From Mariannaea sp. PMI_226 (lineage: Eukaryota > Ascomycota > Sordariomycetes > Hypocreales > Nectriaceae): 64,000 nt of DNA. The notes under the pieces are model-generated. The model saw nothing but the letters and a program-made list of their open reading frames with translations. It had not been told where the DNA came from and ran no database searches. The stretch spans positions 2,796,501 through 2,860,500 of the forward strand of contig JANFOG010000003.1 of the NCBI GenBank assembly GCA_024336345.1, written 5' to 3'. A program made the translations under genes and the position numbers. The stretch's first letter is position 1. The number at the start of each line of letters is the position of its first letter. This document shows positions 46,201 to 55,716 of the stretch, piece after piece.

Positions 46201-47849
46201 CGGGGCCAACGGTCGTCGAGGGAGCCAACGGTTGCATGATTGGAAAATTAAAAAAAAACCTCCTAACAAACGACGTCAGTTTGCATTCGCTACCCCGGAC
46301 AGAGCGTGCAATGGGAGCTGTTTTGTTCAGGCTTAGAGCCGCACGCTACGTTCCAGCAGCGCCAGGGTCTGGTTCCTGCGTTCTCGGGATGAGATGCATG
46401 AATGAACGCCAAAAAGTCGCAAAACTAGTTCCATCGTTTGCTTGGTTTCGTGTTTTATTTTTGGTCTTTTTTGGTGGTGCCTAGTTTCTTCTTTTTGAGC
46501 TCCCTCCCACAGATCTCCCCCAATCGGACGGGACAGATCGGTGGGAATGGTCAAGGCCCAAGGTCAAGATTTTTCGGCCTTACTCCTTACTATTGTTGCT
46601 GTTACTGCTACTAACTCATAAAGTAGGAAATGAAAATAAAAGGAGCTAAAGGAGGATTAATGCATGTGCCACCAACAGATGTTGGGTTATCAGTCCTGGC
46701 GCTTAGGTAAATAACAAAAACCCACCGCAAGCGCCCTCGTTTCAGCATCCAACCGCTCTCACATTGAATAGCCGCCTGCGGCTGCGACCCTTTCAAAATA
46801 AAACTAGATGTTCCCCATTGAACATAAACGGGAGGAGTATTTACAACACTGCCTCAGTCCTGCTTAATCTCGTTGCTGATGATCATCCTCGCTGTAGGCA
46901 TGTAGGTGACGGGCGCTTATTGGTAACATCTTATTTTTTCCACTTCATCTCCATTGATCGGATACACAACTTTTCAAGTTAGATTCAACATTGCTATCAT
47001 TACCTAAGTAACAACTTTGTAGACGCCCACATTGCCAATCCCTCATCTTAACTTCTACTTCACTAACAACTTCACTAACAACTGGGGCCCCTCAAGGTCC
47101 GGGTGAAGAAGTACGTGACCACGCATTTCACGTCTCTGATATCAACACAAAGTTGAGCCGAAAATAGCAAAACTAGATTAAACAAGGGAGGGCCTTACAC
47201 CATCAAACATAGAATCATCTTTCTGCAGGTATAGCCTAGTCTTTTCTAGAATAACACTCATCTAATAACGTGCAATTCTGCTGGCCTATCTCCATCAAGA
47301 TCTCTTCTTTCTCTGCTCAGAACTCGTGCCGCATAACACAATTAAGTTTCAAGGTCGTTTGGTTACTAAGACATGCCCATATTCATTGCAACAATCGTGT
47401 TGTTTTAACTTTTTTTTAATATCATCAAAGACCATCCCAAACCGCTACCCGAAGAACTTGGTTTATCTGTGCTCCATCGTCTAAACCATACATTGAAATC
47501 AAACGAATACAAGCGCTGCGCTGCTACTAAACACGTCGGTCCAGCTTCACCCCATTTCCACTCGCCGCCATCCATTCATGTGCTACTTGACTGGTCGTTG
47601 TGCTGGGTTTCCATCTTGATTCAAGTATTGCTGCTCTGCTGCCTCCTCAATCTCCAATGCAGGTGGCTTTTGGAGGTGCCATCAGTTGCCCGCGTGTGGA
47701 TAGAAATAGTGTCAAAATGAACCATCGTAAGATACGCTCTAGCAGAAAACAAGAACAAAGAGTTAGAAAGGAAAATGATTAGTTGAGCGCGGCCTTTCGA
47801 CTAAACCCCAACAGATATGACGTCTCCACTGTCAGTCATGCTAATAGAC

Positions 47850-48200
47850 TTATGTATCATCCAAATCCATGGCATCGGGACCTGGATTGTCATAATCGAC
47901 AAGGAAATCCGAGAGGTCCGGAGTCTTTGGGGTCCTAGAGTTGATCCGGGGATCGATGCCTTCAGTAAGTTCCGTATGACCCGGGGCAGGGACGGATTGA
48001 TCCGATTCAAGAGAACTAGAGGCTTGAAAGCTGCCCGTGGGATCTCCATCGATGTTGTGACCGGTGAGGTTGGACACGGAACGCTCCTGTGGGCTTGAAA
48101 CATCGGGATCGAGCTCCTGGGAAGCAGAGCCAGCAGGGTCTCCACGCCCAGGTTCAATCTCGGTGGAGGGGATAGGATCATCACGCGAGGGATGTGGGTT
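47850..48200 (-). CDS. C-terminal extension in the same frame, beyond a TAG
   Basis: Directly after the TAG at 48201-48203 the same minus-strand frame stays open for 116 codons to a TAA at 47850-47852. The product looks like a disordered acidic Ser/Pro-rich protein tail (STEIEPGRGDPAGSASQ, then SSSLESDQSVPAPG) ending in DFLVDYDNPGPDAMDLDDT. Its composition continues that of the large frame upstream. It may be joined to that frame by an in-frame intron (a 72-nt GTAAAG…CCCTAG segment ending exactly at the TAG is possible, but has no good branch site), by readthrough, or it may be separated by a true nonsense mutation. Confidence 0.5.
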   Translation of the reverse strand, partial: NPHPSRDDPIPSTEIEPGRGDPAGSASQELDPDVSSPQERSVSNLTGHNIDGDPTGSFQASSSLESDQSVPAPGHTELTEGIDPRINSRTPKTPDLSDFLVDYDNPGPDAMDLDDT

Positions 48201-49871
48201 CTAGGGCTTCCCTTTCCGATGTCCTACAATTTTGGCATTCCAACAAGCAGGGCAAACTTTCACAAACTTTACTTCCGAGAAGAACCCTCCTAGGCCGTGC
48301 AGCCCTTGCAACACTCCTTCGACTCGATCCTTGGCATATTGTGCTTCAAACGTTGAGAATTCCGGCATAGAGCGGCGTAATAGCTTCAGAATGACATCGA
48401 TATGCAAGGGCCCGTATCTGAGTAGGATCTTCGGCAGATAGTATTTGGAGAGGCTGGAGCTAGAGAGAGACTCATTGAAATAGTAGCAGTCTTTCAGAGA
48501 AGACTCAACTTGAACACTGCCAGGAAGAGATTCATTGGAGGTCCAGGTGAGGTGATTGTTGGCATCATGAACAAGACCACTCATTTGGGCAATATAATCA
48601 TTGGATATCCAACCAGGGGGTGTAGAGGCTCTGGAAATCGTATCCCTGGCAGTATTAGCCATAGAAATCGTGTCATTGACACTATTAGCCATAGATATCG
48701 TGCCATTAACACTATGAGCCATAGAAATCGTGTCATTGACACTATCAGCCATGGAAACCGTGCCATCGACACTATTAGCCATGGAAACCGTGCCATCGAT
48801 ACTATCAGCCATAGAAACCGTGCCATCAGCACTGTTTCCCCTGAAAATTCCATCTTCGGGGGCATCTTCATTGGGAATAGCACTCTTCTGCGAGGAGCTC
48901 CTCGGCAAAAAGGCGCTTGGAGTAAGCTCCCTAGAAGCAGCAGGATCATTATTGTCGGTCTTTTGGGGATTGTAGGCCTTGATAACGGCTGCGGTCATCT
49001 CGGTGATATATTTGGGGGCATTGAAACCACTCTGAGGAGTAGATATCCGAAGAGGGTTCTCTAAAGCAGGCCGTCGGGTAGGTTCTAGGGGCGAAGGGTC
49101 CCTTTCTAAAGGGCTCCTGAGTCTAGGATCTTTTCTTGCGGCTTGCCCAAGAAAGGGATGACTGCGCAGCACATTGTAGAAAGCCCACTTGGGAGATATG
49201 ATCCTTCCAGGACTTAGATTCCTCCAGATGGGAATCTTATCGCCACTGCCGTACTTGGAAGAGTTAACTGGTGGAAGGTACCTTGGTAAAGGATCCATGG
49301 GAGCAGAATCTTCGTCAAGATCAGGAATACTACTCGCGGCTTGTCCAAAAACAGAATGACTGCGCGGCGCATTGAATAAAATCCGCCTGGGAGAGGTGTT
49401 CCTTATTGGAGGAGTCGGCTTCCTCCAGTAGGGAATATTATCGCCGCTCCCGGAATTGGAAGGGCTATCTGGCCTTTCAATAGGGATTTCTTGAAGAATA
49501 TTGGTGGAGATAGGCTTGTCGATGTGAGAGCCAGCATCACTGCCGCCGTTTGAAGCAGCATTGTCTGCATGGCCCCCACAAGAGGAGGGGGAATCAATAA
49601 GAAAAGATATGTCGAGTCGGCGGGTGGGACGAGGAGATACAGGACGAGGGGAATTAAGATGTTGAACAGGAGGGGGGTTTGAGTCGACAATCTTGAGAGC
49701 ACTGTCATTGCCACTCGGAACGAGTTTCGTAAAATCAGGAATACCAACACGAAGACTATCAGCAGGAACACTAGCATGAGGACAATCAGGGGAAGCATGG
49801 TGGTGTTGAGTAGGAGAACAAATAGCAGAGCGCTTGACCTCAGGCTGTCCCACATCAGGAGGTTTATGCCA
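48201..49871 (-). CDS. Unrecognised repeat-containing open frame downstream of CDK1, no ATG at its head
   Basis: A 556-codon frame is open from a TAG at 49872-49874 to a TAG at 48201-48203, with no ATG near its beginning; the first Met codon is about 190 codons in. No family is recognised. Visible structure: a Pro/Ser/Asp-rich N-terminal part, two diverged copies of a roughly 60-residue unit (SGDNIPYWRK…SHSVFGQAA and SGDKIPIWRN…SHPFLGQAA), seven 10-residue repeats of the type SVDGTVSMAD, and a more globular C-terminal part (YYLPKILLRYGPLHIDVILK, then FVKVCPACWNAKIV). Conservation of protein between the two 60-residue copies argues for past coding function. The acceptor-like CGTTAG before it suggests a missing 5' exon; one model starts at the ATG at 49994-49996 with a 104-nt intron (nonconsensus GTGTAA donor). 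It could be a real gene with unusual structure or a recent pseudogene. Confidence 0.55.
   Translation of the reverse strand, partial: WHKPPDVGQPEVKRSAICSPTQHHHASPDCPHASVPADSLRVGIPDFTKLVPSGNDSALKIVDSNPPPVQHLNSPRPVSPRPTRRLDISFLIDSPSSCGGHADNAASNGGSDAGSHIDKPISTNILQEIPIERPDSPSNSGSGDNIPYWRKPTPPIRNTSPRRILFNAPRSHSVFGQAASSIPDLDEDSAPMDPLPRYLPPVNSSKYGSGDKIPIWRNLSPGRIISPKWAFYNVLRSHPFLGQAARKDPRLRSPLERDPSPLEPTRRPALENPLRISTPQSGFNAPKYITEMTAAVIKAYNPQKTDNNDPAASRELTPSAFLPRSSSQKSAIPNEDAPEDGIFRGNSADGTVSMADSIDGTVSMANSVDGTVSMADSVNDTISMAHSVNGTISMANSVNDTISMANTARDTISRASTPPGWISNDYIAQMSGLVHDANNHLTWTSNESLPGSVQVESSLKDCYYFNESLSSSSLSKYYLPKILLRYGPLHIDVILKLLRRSMPEFSTFEAQYAKDRVEGVLQGLHGLGGFFSEVKFVKVCPACWNAKIVGHRKGKP
48631..48840 (-). 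repeat. Seven 30-bp tandem repeats encoding a 10-residue unit
   Basis: Units begin every 30 bases from 48631 to 48811 and end with AGCC or a variant. In the minus-strand frame each encodes a version of SVDGTVSMAD or SVNDTISMAN. Changes between units are mostly conservative (Val/Ile, Asn/Asp), and the outer units are the most diverged, as expected for an expanding array. Confidence 0.9.
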
Positions 49872-49979
49872 CTAACGAGAGGTAGAAGAACCTCGAGCAG
49901 GGCTGACATCCGGATGAGAAGAGCCTTGAGAATCACCGCGAGAGGGGCCACCGGAGGACGGAGGCGGATTTACACCACT

Positions 49980-51178
49980 CTAGTGGTAGTATCCATTCGC
50001 ACGGCCCGTTTCTAGCTGATGCTCTGCAATGTAGTCCTCAAAGTACGGGTGGTTGCATGCAGCCTTGGCAGAAATGCGCCCAGCTGGATCATAGACAAGC
50101 ATCTCTTCCAAGAGATTGAGACCTTGGTTATCGAGATTTTTACACAACGGGGCCCGAGTGTCGCGTTGCCACTTAGGGAATGACGCTTTGAAATCAGGAT
50201 ACGATGTGACACCGGGCCATAGGTCTTCCGTGGGCGTTCCAAGGATTCTGCAGAATAGTCAGCTACCATTTTTTTTTTCTTTCGTGTCAAGGCACGCCAG
50301 GGAAAGTCAATTGAAATGTCAGTGACTCACCGGAAAATTCTGAAGATCTCGTCAATCTCCGAGTCGCCGGGGAAGAGAGGCTTGCGAGTACACATTTCTG
50401 CAAAGATGCAACCCACGGACCACATATCTACGCCAGTCGAATATTGCCTTCCACCTAGCAGAATCTCGGGTGGTCGATACCAAAGAGTGACAACCTCGTG
50501 AGTGTAAGTCCGTAGAGGAACTCCAAAGGCTCGGGCGAGACCAAAATCGGCCAATTTGAGATTACCCTCCTTGTCGATGAGCAGATTCTGGGGCTTGAGG
50601 TCGCGGTGAAGGACACGATGGGAATGGCAGTACCTCACACCCTCGCAGAGCTGCATCATGAACTTGCGAATTACCATGTCACCCAGACCAAGGGTCATCA
50701 AGTGTACTGACGAACCCTCGGGAAGGGCTTTGCCACGACCGCCATCGCTGACTGGAAGTGCTTCCATATACTTCTTGAGATCGAGGTCCAGGAACTCAAA
50801 GACGAGATAAAGCTTGTGACCGTCTGCGTGAACAATATTGAGCAGGCGGACGATGTTGGGGTCGCGCATTTCTTTGAGAAGAGAGATCTCCCTGATGGCG
50901 GTACTGGGTACACCTTCATCTTCGGCCTCGAGTCTAATTTTCTTCAGGGCGACGATTCGGCCATCGTTGGCCAAATCCCGAGCTTTGTAGACGACTCCGT
51001 ACGTACCTGAATTGGAGAATGACTATCAGCACAAGCACGAAGTGAGAGGGCGCATCTTGGAGGTTTAGAGCTCATGAAGGGCGAGATAACGCAGGGGTAA
51101 AGGGTTAATTGGCTTGGGATATGATGTGGATGTAAACTTACCTTCACCAATCTTTTCCAGCTTCTGGTAATTCTCCAT
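49980..51178 (-). CDS. cdc2: Cyclin-dependent kinase 1 (Cdc2/NimX/Cdc28 type)
   Basis: Three exons: 51178-51142, 51006-50331 and 50247-49980 (introns 135 and 83 nt, GTAAGT…TTCAG and GTGAGT…TGCAG), 326 aa. Motifs: [18 protein letters not shown] (Gly loop, residues 11-18), ATP Lys34, PSTAIRE at 46-52, HRDLKPQN catalytic loop, DFG, T-loop [12 protein letters not shown], and the CDK1 insert [18 protein letters not shown] shared with NimX. The C-terminus (…NHPYF…RANGYYH) resembles other fungal CDK1 ends, so the TAG at 49980-49982 looks like the genuine terminator. It drives entry into mitosis and S phase with cyclins. Odd: WYRPPE replaces the usual WYR(A/S)PE after the T-loop. Since some Fusarium species carry two Cdc2 paralogues, this could be either copy. 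Confidence 0.93.
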
Positions 51179-52508
51179 GGCTGGAACTGACCGTCGGAGA
51201 GAGTGTGGGAATAAAGAGCAAGGATCCGAAAGCAGGTGATAAGGGCCGTATTATCAATGAGAGAGTGGGCAAGGGAAGTGCGAAGAGGTTGGCCTAAGAC
51301 ACCGTCGTCGTTGTTAGGGAAGTCTTTGTTCTTCGTCACAATTGTCCAGATTCCATGTGGGGGTGACGTGGAATCGGTCAGCAAGGGCAGCTCGAGACAA
51401 GGGCGGGGGTCCAGAGTCTAGAGGCGCGGTGGGTGGCCAGGGAGAAGAAAGAGCCTAAGAAGGAAGAAGACCAAAGGCTCAAAGACGAAAGACGCCAAAG
51501 AGAGAGAGAGAGGAGAGAGTGAGCAGGTCAGCGGAAAGCTGGCTTGAATCGATGGAGAGTGCACTGAGCAGGAGAGAGTGAGGATGGATACGTGGTCTTG
51601 ATATTGGGGATGCTGTGGTTGTTTGGCCAAAATATTGAATGTTTGTGTTTACTTTGGTCTTTTTTGGGAGCTGCTGTGTTATTTTGGAGTCCCCGCTATT
51701 GAGCCTTTTGAGCGGAGGGGTACCGGCTGAGCTGAGGACCCGGAAGGCAGTATGGAACCTCTCTATCCGCCTGTGGTACAGAGGGACGGCAGGTACCTCC
51801 AAGCGTCAAAAAAAGACTAAATCGCTAATTTCAGAGTGAGCGAATCACCAGCCATACCTACCCCAGCACAAGATTTTTACACGCGTTTTTCTGTGGCAGC
51901 CAAAACGCGCCAGCTGAATGGAGGTTGGCCATATTAGTCAATGGCAAGAGTGACTTTGAACTACACCAGCTACCGGTTGCGCAGATACCTACAGTATGAA
52001 TCTGCTCATGGTTTATTTACCCTATACTCTTTTGTTTTCAGGCACATAAACGTACATTCACAAGGGCTACAGGCTAAACGAGTGTTTTTTTCTTCTATTT
52101 TTCCTTTCAGGCCGTCACTAAGAAAGGCAGCTTTCGAAGAAAGCATGTCTGTAATGCAGGGAAACCAAATATAAGCTGTCGGCCCTTCTCATGGGATAGA
52201 TAAGATGGTGCAACGAGAGTTCGACGGGAAGCCTCGTTATTCTCGTTGCCCTGCAAAAGACAAACAACCCCTCATCTACACGGCAACCACAGCACACTGC
52301 CGAATAAAATTGATATGCTGACTGTATTTAGAATGCCACCTTGCATCAACACAAGGCCCATTCAAAATGGAAAGGAAGAATCACCACGAAGTATTATTTC
52401 TTGTATTACATGGGCTCGCCACATTAATGTACGGAATAAGCAGCAAAAAGGAACACAAGCAGGAACAAAAAAGAAACGTCCCATCTGAGATGGAAGGCAA
52501 TTTACTGC
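51179..52508. other. Intergenic region upstream of CDK1
   Basis: About 1.3 kb. The minus-strand sense is CT-rich at 51400-51560, consistent with a CDK1 leader or promoter. No other gene seen. A T-run on the minus strand near 52470 is placed to terminate the tRNA transcript. Confidence 0.6.
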
Positions 52509-52591
52509 CGACGCGGGCCTGATTCGAACAGACGCCTCCGAGGAGATATGATTTCTAGTCATACGCATTAGACCACTCTGCCACCGCGCCT
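52509..52591 (-). tRNA. tRNA-Ser (anticodon AGA)
   Basis: Read on the minus strand: acceptor GGCGCGG pairs with CCGCGTC (one G-U pair), the A-box region is GGCAGAGTGG, and the anticodon stem TATGA/TCATA closes the loop CTAGAAA, giving anticodon AGA. A class II variable arm (CTCCTCGGAGG region) and a T arm GTCTG-TTCGAAT-CAGGC follow, with discriminator G. No intron is present. Length is 83 nt. A T6 run about 35-40 nt downstream fits RNA polymerase III termination. Confidence 0.95.
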
Positions 52592-53698
52592 AGTGGCTTG
52601 TTGTGACTGTTCAACTCAGACTAGTCACTAAGTAGGTAGGCTGTGGATTACCACGATTGTGGCCGCCAAAAGACCTGTGTAAATGCCGTGTCCTCTCCTC
52701 CTCGCTCTTCGTTTCACTGCATAATTGGTTGGCCTAGTTGGCCAGTTACGGATGCCTTCTGAAGTGTCACATTTCCTGGAAAGCCTTTTCTCATTCCCAG
52801 TTACCGTGGCAATGACAAAGCCTGTCAGCACGTGTCCATATGCAGATGTCAGAACAAAAGCCCGAACAAAGCCACTTGCATGCAGAAACTTCAGTGCCCG
52901 AGGGCTTGATTGCTTCAAGACGTAGACAGAATTGTCCAAGAACAGACTCTGTGAGCTAGGAGAGGCTGTTGTTTGTCGGCAGTCGTATGCATTGCAATAT
53001 GTCGGCGGCGTGCCCTCTGCAACCCAAACCATTTCACCGCCGTACCTGGACGCCTAGAACAGGGTCGGAGTAGGGCTTATAATAAGAGTTTGGACGTATA
53101 ATTGGGAGAATTGGATTGTAATACTGGATGAATTTGGGACACCTCCACGGGAATGTGAAAAACTTCGGACGTAGCAAGGGATTAAATGGGAACGGAGTGT
53201 TGCCTGTCTAATTGGACGTGGGCAATTCAGTATAGAAGATATGCCCGCACGACGTGTCAAATACTCTAAAGGTTGTTGCTGCATGGAGAGAATAAAGCTT
53301 GATTTGGTAGATAATTGCGAATTGAACGGGCACTTATATCTGACAGACTATCCATATTATTGAATGTGCTATATATTTCCAAGTGCATGCATTCCAGCAA
53401 CAACTTTATCAACAATCATTACCCATTTCCGTTTCTTCAACAGCTTGGCTTTAAGCCATATGTCCATAACCACGCAACCGCAAAAATAGTACGACCTGGA
53501 TGATTACGTTCCATTCGCATGTAACATCAACACTTCCCCAGCTGCGCACATCCCTGTTTGTCTCTTTACCCCTTGTGCCACCCGGCGGGACAGTCCGATA
53601 TCATACGACTCGGGTTGTAGAGACAATGACAACCACTCAATGCCACGCAATTTCCAACCATGAAAATAGGCATACAATAATACACACACAAAGAAGAA
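52592..53698. other. Intergenic region, no gene seen
   Basis: About 1.1 kb between the tRNA and the 3' end of the IMPACT-family gene. The minus-strand frame 52628-53032 has no recognisable protein character. No repeats stand out. Confidence 0.55.
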
Positions 53699-55281
53699 TC
53701 AAGTTTGCTGGCTTGTATCCTTCCGTCTCAAATCCAATATCTTTCCCAGTCGGAGAGGGCCTTTGGAACCCCACCCAGCCGGCCCAGCCTCCACGTCCGG
53801 CCGGACTGCTACATACCAACTCCAAGCTCTCCGGTCCAATTCATCACGACTGAGGACATTGGCCCAACTTGCAAAAAGAAGTCGCAAAGCACCCAGCAAT
53901 CTCCCCAGATTCTCATATCGCTCCTCGTTCGCGGCTGCTACTGTCTTTTTGGCCGTTTTGGTCCCAGAGGCTGCTGGTCCGAACGATCGTAGAAGGTAAT
54001 TCCGTGCTGCCTCTGGTCGATGGACTGGCATCCCGATTGTCGACGTTGCTGGTCGAGTATCCTGCATATCCAAACCCCAAACGGGCTCATCAGCGAGGCT
54101 CGCCGTGCGTCGCTGAGCCGAGAGGGCGTCGTTGATACACTCACGCATCAGACGCCAGCGGTCCGGTCCCAGCATGACGCCGCCATAATATCTGGTCAGC
54201 ACAACGAGAGTATTGCTGATATCCAGCTCGCGCAGCAGCTGAAGAATGAAGTTTCCACACCCTGACTCTCCGTCATCAAATGAGGCTTCTTGCTTCAGGG
54301 GTGAGTTGCCGAAACTCGTTCTAATGGCCCAGGCATTGTGTGTTGCCTCCTCCAGATGAGGCTTCTCTTCCATCAAGCTCTTCATAAGACCCGCCCGAGC
54401 TGCCGACGACGTCGTTGATATTGCGTGAGCAATGAATATCGATCCCTTTGATGACAGTCTCCGACTCGCTGCCCATTTGTTCCGCGATGACTGAGGATTT
54501 GAAACCGTTGCTGAGGATGAAGCTGAAGTTGAAGAGGCGGGCGCTGGGGAATCGGACTGCGCATCACCCGACCAAGCGTAGCCACTTCTCTTCAGCACGG
54601 GAATTTGACGTCCCAGGACAGTCACCTTGGGCTGACCCTCTGATAGAACTTCCTCTTTCCCCGGTTTCTCGATTCCAATACTCACAGCTTTAGAATGTGA
54701 ATTCGCGCTTACCACTGCTTGCGCTAAGCTCAGCCGACTACTTGGTGGTTGCTCCGGTTTTGTAAATCGTAGCAGCTCGACTGCAAAGGCTAATACCAAA
54801 GGTGCTCGATTGGTTTCGATGACGGTTTCGCGGATGGCATCCTCATCCTCTATCAATGGCAGCACCAGCGCTGCCTCAAGCTGCTCGCCTGACATGGAAC
54901 TATAATCAAGATCATGACGATGAATTTCTATCCGTGGCTTTTTGGCAGCATCGCCCGAGCCACCGCTAGCTTCGTCTAGTGCGCGTTTGGCGGGTTTCTT
55001 GAGCTTGTCTTTGCATGCTGTTTGCAATTTCTTGGCCTCCTTCGCTTCGGATGCGCCAAGCGCTTGTTCAACTGTTGCTAGATCTGCTTCGGCTATTTGC
55101 GCGATGCTACACGGCCCAAACCGCCGTTAGCCTTTCAAAAAAACTGTCAAATAGTCACGGGGTAAGACCTTTTGAGACCCTTGGCTTGGAGGGCATTTGC
55201 CTGTTTCAAAGCGTTCATCATGGATTTATTGCGGGCCTTGAGCAACCGCAGCAACTCCTGAAGATCCTCCTGGCCAGTCAT
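53699..55281 (-). CDS. Enlarged IMPACT/UPF0029-family protein
   Basis: Exon 1 55281-55169 (MTGQEDLQELLRLLKARNKS…), intron 55168-55107 (62 nt, CTAAC branch site, GTGTAG acceptor, phase 2), exon 2 55106-53699; 506 aa. The N-terminus is a short coiled region, then a Lys/Ala-rich, possibly nuclear, segment (KKPAKRALDEAS). The IMPACT (UPF0029) domain lies at about 245-360: SKGSIFIAHAISTTSSAAR, HNAWAIR, FDDGESGCGNFIL and VVLTRYYGGVMLGPDRW. The usual N-terminal RWD domain of Yih1/IMPACT, which competes with Gcn1 for Gcn2, is not visible, and the protein is about twice Yih1 length. It is probably a second, divergent paralogue; its function is unknown. The gene is divergent from the methyltransferase gene with 435 bp between starts. 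Confidence 0.85.
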
Positions 55282-55716
55282 GGTTGTGGTGGTTTTAGCC
55301 CAAAACCCGTACAAGCTGGTATGGTATCTTGTGTTCGAACTGCAAGAAACAAAATCTTGGGCGGGTGGCGTCCAGAGGCTGTTCAAACCTGCGCGGGCTT
55401 GGGAGTCCGATGTTGTAAGTCCCAAGTTCAGCGGATCTCATTCACGCCCCAAGCTCGCGGTTGAGCTTCCCCGGTCTTCACCCCCACTTTCCCGATGTGC
55501 ACCCACCAAAGAGCCACCAAAGAGTTGGGCGGGGCCCGCAATCGGAATCTAGTTTATCACCAAATTCGGAGTTGGCTCGCGCACATGTCTGTAAAACTTC
55601 AGCTCAAGAGGTTACCCACCAACCGATACACACATACCACCCCACGATAACCTGCCGCTCACAGTTGTGCGCAACGTCAATTGCTACGACTCCCATTTTA
55701 TGGATAAGTAGCTTCG
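55282..55716. other. Shared divergent promoter region (435 bp)
   Basis: Separates the start codons of the IMPACT-family gene (minus) and the methyltransferase gene (plus). Both promoters must lie here. No clear regulatory motif was identified. Confidence 0.55.

Larger units (their letters stand above)
35930..47849. other. Gene desert of almost 12 kb
   Basis: No convincing protein-coding frame across 11.9 kb; the longest frames (for example 38309-38833 minus, 44203-44661 minus, 45909-46484 plus) have random-looking composition and no recognisable motif. The first 2 kb beside the cyclin gene are CT-rich on the minus strand (36.4-38.0 kb), suggesting a long leader and promoter. The rest carries homopolymers (C and G runs near 44260, 44950 and 45990; A-rich 40236-40274), a (GT)n tract, CA tracts near 39056-39070, a (CAACG)n tract near 39352 and many GGTAGGTACC-like strings. 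Noncoding RNA genes could exist but none is recognised. Confidence 0.6.

Noticed and set aside
49403..49951. Hydrophobic minus-strand frame of 182 codons overlapping the repeat-containing frame
   Set aside because: It is a frame-shifted reading of the larger frame; the run of Leu/Val/Ile comes from Ser/Pro/Asp codons read out of phase.
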